Below, in pieces: positions 60,366 through 64,000 of a stretch of 64,000 bases of DNA. Positions within the stretch are counted from its first letter, which is position 1. Every line of letters starts with the position of its first letter. Made by a program: the position numbers and the translations under genes. Origin of the DNA: Streptomyces lincolnensis (GTDB lineage Bacteria; Actinomycetota; Actinomycetes; Streptomycetales; Streptomycetaceae). Under the pieces are notes generated by a model. It had not been told where the DNA came from and ran no database searches. It saw only the letters and a program-made list of their open reading frames with translations. Location of the stretch: the NCBI RefSeq assembly GCF_001685355.1, contig NZ_CP016438.1:9610001-9674000 (forward strand), given 5' to 3'.

Positions 60366-61217
60366 TCAGCCCTCGGCGCCGAGCGGCGGAGCCACCAGGG
60401 CGGCCAGTTCGTCCGGGGTGCGAGGGCCCGGCGCGGTGGCGTCCAGCAGGCCCTGCTCGCGCAGCAGCCGGGCGGCCGCGACGCCCCAGGGCAGCCGTAG
60501 CCCCGCCTGCCGGAGCAGGTCGGTGCGGGCGAGCATCGTGGCGGCCGGGCCGATGTGCGCGCCGGACGGGGTGAGCAGGGCCGCGTCGTCGGCCCAGCGC
60601 AGGGCGAGATCGACGTCATGGGTGGCCATCACCACCGTCGTGCCGGTGCCGCACAGGTCGTCGAGGGTGCTCAACAGCCGCTCCTGACCATCGGGATCCA
60701 GCCCGGCGGTCGGCTCGTCCAGGATGAGCACGCGGGGCCGCATCGCCACCGCACCGGCGATCGCGGTCCGCTTGCGCTGGCCGTAGGAGAGCAGATGCGT
60801 GGGCCGGTCGGCCAGCGCCGTGATGTCCAGGGCGGCGAGCGCCTCGCCGACCCGGGCCCGCACCTCGGCATCGGGCAGACCGAGGTTGAGCGGGCCGAAC
60901 GACACGTCCTGGCCGACGGACGCGGCGAACAACTGGTCGTCCGGATCCTGCACGACCAGCTGGACGGTGGTGCGCAGCCGGGTCAGGCCCTTGCGGTCGT
61001 GGCGCACGGGCCGCCCCTCGACGGTCAACTCGCCGCTGCGCGGCCGCAGTCCGCCGCTGAGCAGCCGCATCAGCGTGGTCTTGCCACTGCCGTTGCGTCC
61101 GAGCAGGGCCAGCGCGCGCCCTTCGCGCACCTCGAAGTCGAGCCCGCTGAGCACGGCCGGGCCGTCCTCGTAGGCGAAGGAGGCGCCCCGCAGGGCGACC
61201 AGCACGGGCTCGCTCAT
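60366..61217 (-). CDS. cbiO: Energy-coupling factor cobalt importer ATPase CbiO
   Basis: A 283-residue ABC ATPase. Walker A is LLGRNGSGKTTLMRLL (about 38-53), the Q-loop VQLVVQDPDDQLFAASVGQD is typical of CbiO/EcfA, the signature is LLSYGQRKRTAIAGAVAMRP, and Walker B is VLILDEPTAGLDPDGQ with switch His in MATHDVDLAL. It powers the CbiMNQ membrane complex. Its ATG overlaps the cbiQ stop by 4 bp. It is the last gene of a four-gene operon behind a cobalamin riboswitch. The C-terminal ~50 residues are an Ala/Pro-rich extension. Confidence 0.95.
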   Translation of the reverse strand: MSEPVLVALRGASFAYEDGPAVLSGLDFEVREGRALALLGRNGSGKTTLMRLLSGGLRPRSGELTVEGRPVRHDRKGLTRLRTTVQLVVQDPDDQLFAASVGQDVSFGPLNLGLPDAEVRARVGEALAALDITALADRPTHLLSYGQRKRTAIAGAVAMRPRVLILDEPTAGLDPDGQERLLSTLDDLCGTGTTVVMATHDVDLALRWADDAALLTPSGAHIGPAATMLARTDLLRQAGLRLPWGVAAARLLREQGLLDATAPGPRTPDELAALVAPPLGAEG

Positions 61218-61963
61218 CGCAGCGGCCTTTCCAGTACGAAGGTGAGGGCGGCCACGGTCGCCAGGAGCACGACGGCAGCCGCCGTGAAGCGGGCCGAGAC
61301 GTGGGCCTCGGGGACCAGGACGCGCAGGGTGCCGTCGTAGCCGCGTCCGGCCAGCCCGTCCTGGAGCCGCGCCGCCCGGTCGAAGGCGCGCACGAACGCG
61401 GTGGCGCCGAGCCCGGCCAGGGACCGCCACTCCGCGGCCCGGTTGGTGTGCCCGAGCCGGGCGGCCTGGGCCTCGCGGATGCGGCGCATCGAGTCCAGGA
61501 GCAGAAAGCTCATGCGGTACGTCACCAGGGCCACGTCCACGACGGGCGCGGGCACGCCGGCCTTCACCAGCCGGGGCAGCAGATCGGACATCGGTGTGGT
61601 GAACGCGAACAGCAGCACGCCGAGGGAGGCGGCCGAGGTGCGCAGCAGCAACTCCCCGGCCCGGACCGGCCCGTCGGGCGCCGGGGAGACGAAACCGTCG
61701 GGCCCGCCGACCTGGACGAGCAGGGTGATCGCGCCGGTCGCGCAGAACCCGAGCGGCACCCGGTAGGCGCGCCAGAGCCGGCGGGCCGGCACACCCGCCG
61801 GGCCCAGCAGCACGACGAGCGCCGTCACCAGCACCAGGGCCGCGCCCGGCCACGGCGGCAGCGAGATCGCCAGCAGGGTGAGTCCGAGCCCGAGCACGGC
61901 CTTGTCCACGGGATGGCGGTGGCGCCAGCGGCTGCTGTGCGCCGCCGCGTCGATCGGCAGCAC
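61214..61963 (-). CDS. cbiQ: Cobalt ECF transporter transmembrane protein CbiQ
   Basis: A 249-residue T-component with about six helices. It begins MLPIDAAAHSSRWRHRHPVD then KAVLGLGLTLLAISL. The two short cytoplasmic coupling motifs A-R-x-x-R-G-like are near the C-terminus (FDRAARLQDGLAGRGYDG) with LLDSMRRIREAQAARLGHTN earlier. These dock onto CbiO. It is transcribed between cbiN, 5 bp upstream, and cbiO. Confidence 0.94.
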   Translation of the reverse strand: MLPIDAAAHSSRWRHRHPVDKAVLGLGLTLLAISLPPWPGAALVLVTALVVLLGPAGVPARRLWRAYRVPLGFCATGAITLLVQVGGPDGFVSPAPDGPVRAGELLLRTSAASLGVLLFAFTTPMSDLLPRLVKAGVPAPVVDVALVTYRMSFLLLDSMRRIREAQAARLGHTNRAAEWRSLAGLGATAFVRAFDRAARLQDGLAGRGYDGTLRVLVPEAHVSARFTAAAVVLLATVAALTFVLERPLR

Positions 61964-61968
61964 GGGCC

Positions 61969-62346
61969 TCAGGTCCGTTCGGCCGAGGACTCGTCGGAGG
62001 CCCTCTCCGGCGCCGCCGTGCCCTGGGCCTCCAGCCGCGCCAGCGCGCGCTGCTCACCCTGGCGGCGTCCCCGGTGCAGACCGAAGTAGTAGGTGAGCAC
62101 GCCCGTGCCCAGTGCCGCCTGGAGGGCGAACAGCGCCGACTCGATCTCCCCGGACGGCGGTTCGTACAGCGGCGAGAACCACGGCTCGTAGTCCGGCTCG
62201 ATCTCCGTGATGGCCGTCTCCGCCTCGGCGTCGGCGCCCGTGAACGGCTCCTTCTTGTGGTCGCCGAGCCCGAGGGCCAGCGGCAGCACGGCGAGCGCCA
62301 CCACGACCAGCACCAGCAGAGCGTTGATCTTCGCGTTACGGCTCAT
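61969..62346 (-). CDS. cbiN: Cobalt transporter accessory subunit CbiN
   Basis: A 125-residue protein with two transmembrane helices: one at the start ([20 protein letters not shown]) and one near 70-90 ([20 protein letters not shown]). The extracytoplasmic loop between them holds [20 protein letters not shown] then [15 protein letters not shown], the CbiN signature required for Co2+ insertion into CbiM. The C-terminal ~35 residues are a charged extension longer than in enteric CbiN. The ATG overlaps the cbiM stop by 4 bp. Confidence 0.94.
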   Translation of the reverse strand: MSRNAKINALLVLVVVALAVLPLALGLGDHKKEPFTGADAEAETAITEIEPDYEPWFSPLYEPPSGEIESALFALQAALGTGVLTYYFGLHRGRRQGEQRALARLEAQGTAAPERASDESSAERT

Positions 62347-63044
62347 CGGGCCACCGCCTCGGTCCCGGCGGCGGACCGCCCGCCTGCCGTGAGGACGCCC
62401 AGCCGGACCAGTTCGCCCTTGCTGGACTGGCTCAGCAGGCGCATCACCAACACGGTGAGGAGCCCCTCGCTCACCGCGAGCGGGATCTGCGTGACGGCGA
62501 AGATGGAGCCGAACTTGCCCAGCGCCCCCAGGAACCCGCTGCTCGGGTCGGGGAACGCGAGTGCCAGCTGCACGCTGGTCACGCAGTACGTGGACAGGTC
62601 GGCGGCGAACGCGCCGAAGAACACCGCGACCATCAGCGGCACGTCGTACCGCCGGAGCAGCCGGTAGAGGGCGTATCCGGCCCAGGGCCCGACGATGGCC
62701 ATCGAGAAGACGTTGGCGCCGAGCGTGGTCAGCCCGCCGTGGGCGAGCAGCAGCGCCTGGAAGAGCAGGGTGATGGTGCCCAGCACGGCCATGATCGGCG
62801 GCCGGAAAAGGATCGCGCCGAGCCCCGTGCCGGTGGGATGCGAGCAACTGCCCGTCACCGAGGGCAGCTTCAGCGCGGACAGGACGAACGTGAAGGCCCC
62901 GGAGGCGCCGAGGAGCAGGGTGCTCTCGGGATGCTCCTTGACCTCACGGGTGAGGGAGCGGACTCCGTGGACGACGAACGGCGCGGACGCGACACTCCAG
63001 GCGATCGCGTGCGCCGGAGGAAGGAAACCCTCGGCTATGTGCAT
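62343..63044 (-). CDS. cbiM: Cobalt ECF transporter substrate-binding membrane protein CbiM
   Basis: A 233-residue S-component. The mature N-terminus [20 protein letters not shown] contains Met1, His2 and the following residues that coordinate Co2+, together with the conserved His in [20 protein letters not shown] (about residue 68). Six to seven helices follow, with [20 protein letters not shown]. It selects Co2+ for cobalamin synthesis. The start is 42 bp downstream of the riboswitch's last paired element, allowing B12-dependent control of translation or transcription of the entire cbiMNQO operon. Confidence 0.95.
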   Translation of the reverse strand: MHIAEGFLPPAHAIAWSVASAPFVVHGVRSLTREVKEHPESTLLLGASGAFTFVLSALKLPSVTGSCSHPTGTGLGAILFRPPIMAVLGTITLLFQALLLAHGGLTTLGANVFSMAIVGPWAGYALYRLLRRYDVPLMVAVFFGAFAADLSTYCVTSVQLALAFPDPSSGFLGALGKFGSIFAVTQIPLAVSEGLLTVLVMRLLSQSSKGELVRLGVLTAGGRSAAGTEAVAR

Positions 63045-63085
63045 GGCTCAGCAGACCCTCTCCAGCACCTCGTGGATGGTTGACG

Positions 63086-63249
63086 CGCCTTGGCCGGTCT
63101 CCTGGCTGACGGGTGACACCGCCCGTGCTCCGCCTTCCCGGGCCCGTGTAGGACCCAGTGGCTGCCCGTGAGGGCTGGAGCCGGACTTCCCGATTCACAG
63201 TGGCGAGGGCCGCACCGGCATCACACCGGATTTCCCGTTCACCAAGGCG
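63086..63249 (-). ncRNA. Cobalamin (adenosylcobalamin) riboswitch
   Basis: On the minus strand the 5' P1 strand CGCCTTGG (63249-63242) pairs perfectly with CCAAGGCG (63093-63086). Between them are the conserved elements GGGAA...GGTGTGATGCCGGTGCGGCC, CGCCACTGTGA, GGGAAGTCCGG, GCCACTGGG, GGGAAGGCGGAGC and the B12 box GTCAGCCAGGAGACCGGCC (63110-63092). The order and spacing match the class I cobalamin riboswitch. It should switch the cobalt importer off when B12 is abundant. Assignment is by conserved sequence and stem logic, not by a covariance search. Confidence 0.95.
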
Positions 63250-63371
63250 TGGTGACAGTAGTGCGCGTACACGGGGAATGACAAGCGGCGGCGAGGGGGC
63301 GCGCGGGCGGCGCCGGACGGCTCGCGCCCGGCGCACACCTGGACAGCCCGTCATCCCGTGTCCGGTGGTGC

Positions 63372-64000
63372 TCAGTCGCCGCCGAAGACCCCCAGGATGC
63401 GTTCGGCGGCCAGCGTGGCCGTCAGCTCACCGTCCCTGACCTGCTGTTCGAGGGCGGGAGCCAGGGCCCGTACCGCCGGATCGGCGTGCAGCCGGCCCAG
63501 CAGTTCGTCGCGGACCATGCTCCAGGTCCAGTCGACCTGCTGCTCGCGCCGTTTGGCGGCCAGGCGCCCGGTGGAGTCCAGCAGGGCGCGGTGCTGCTCC
63601 AGGCGTTCCCACACGGTGTCCAGACCGGCGGACTCGCGGGCACTGCAACTGAGCACCGGCGGCGCCCAGGCGACGTCCTTGCCGTGCATCAGACGCAGCG
63701 CGCCCGCCAGCTCCCGTGCCGCCGCCCGCGCGTCGCGCTCGTGCGGGCCGTCCGCCTTGTTGACGGCGATCACGTCCGCCAGCTCCAGGACGCCCTTCTT
63801 GATGCCCTGCAACTGGTCGCCGGTACGGGCGAGGGTGAGCAGCAGGAACGAGTCGACCATGCCGGCGACCGCCGTCTCGGACTGGCCGACGCCGACCGTC
63901 TCCACCAGGACGACGTCGTAGCCGGCCGCCTCCATCACCACGATGGACTCGCGGGTCGCCTTGGCGACCCCGCCCAGCGTGCCCGCGGTGGGGGAGGGCC
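63372..64000 (-). CDS. meaB: Methylmalonyl-CoA mutase-associated GTPase MeaB (C-terminal part)
   Basis: G3E-type GTPase that loads and protects the B12 cofactor of methylmalonyl-CoA (or isobutyryl-CoA) mutase. Visible sequence includes [40 protein letters not shown] (switch region), [20 protein letters not shown] with the N-K-A-D specificity motif, and the C-terminal dimerisation arm ending [10 protein letters not shown]. About 209 codons are visible; the N-terminus with Walker A lies beyond base 64000. The gene is upstream of, and on the same strand as, the riboswitch-cbiMNQO block, which strengthens a B12 functional grouping. Confidence 0.95.
   Translation of the reverse strand, partial: PSPTAGTLGGVAKATRESIVVMEAAGYDVVLVETVGVGQSETAVAGMVDSFLLLTLARTGDQLQGIKKGVLELADVIAVNKADGPHERDARAAARELAGALRLMHGKDVAWAPPVLSCSARESAGLDTVWERLEQHRALLDSTGRLAAKRREQQVDWTWSMVRDELLGRLHADPAVRALAPALEQQVRDGELTATLAAERILGVFGGD

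Overview
The window is chromosomal DNA of an actinomycete, almost certainly a Streptomyces. The evidence is very high GC in third codon positions, many GTG starts, twin-arginine and lipoprotein secretion signals, sugar ABC importers without their own ATPase, a whiJ-type XRE/DUF397/ATP-binding-protein locus, and DUF574-type methyltransferases. No rRNA, tRNA, CRISPR array, transposase or antibiotic cluster was found. The mixture of secreted hydrolases, sugar uptake, regulators and several decaying genes suits a region outside the most conserved core, although phosphoglucomutase, a GAPDH, cobalt uptake and meaB are housekeeping-like.

Layout. 1-9 kb: secreted or surface proteins (GH64 beta-1,3-glucanase behind a CebR-like palindrome, serine hydrolase, beta-propeller, parallel beta-helix protein) plus a LexA paralogue. 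9-12 kb: a LysE exporter with a CGNR regulator, then a decay zone: an SMR/AraC divergent pair fused by a deletion, an NmrA-like stub and a gutted S8 protease. 12-16.8 kb: Mtb12-like lipoprotein, a NarL-type two-component system, a membrane acyltransferase-like protein, TatA and TerD. 16.9-23.4 kb: a BlaI repressor and a short M56 protease followed by four tandem CNNM/CBS membrane proteins. Matching BlaI-type palindromes lie before blaI and before the CNNM operon, which makes this the most system-like block in the window.

23.4-32 kb: membrane acyltransferase, then a glycoside-uptake locus (GH1 broken by a short palindromic insertion and a one-base frameshift, GH32-like enzyme, LacI regulator, binding protein and two permeases). 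32-39 kb: MFS carrier, PhoD phosphatase, stand-alone PP2C phosphatase next to a stand-alone MASE1 membrane sensor, phosphoglucomutase. 39-45.8 kb: ArsR/SRPBCC pair with strong palindromes, YdeP-type molybdopterin oxidoreductase with a LysR regulator, OsmC, and a siderophore-interacting protein with an iron box next to a minisatellite. 45.8-50.8 kb: GlxA-type AraC regulator, GAPDH, and the whiJ-like locus.

50.8-64 kb: amidase; a GH38 alpha-mannosidase operon with a complete permease/binding-protein set and a divergent ROK repressor; a cobalamin-riboswitch-controlled cbiMNQO cobalt importer; and the C-terminal part of meaB, the GTPase chaperone of a B12-dependent mutase. The last two fit a B12 theme. 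Both sugar loci lack an ATP-binding subunit and would need a shared MsiK-type ATPase encoded elsewhere.
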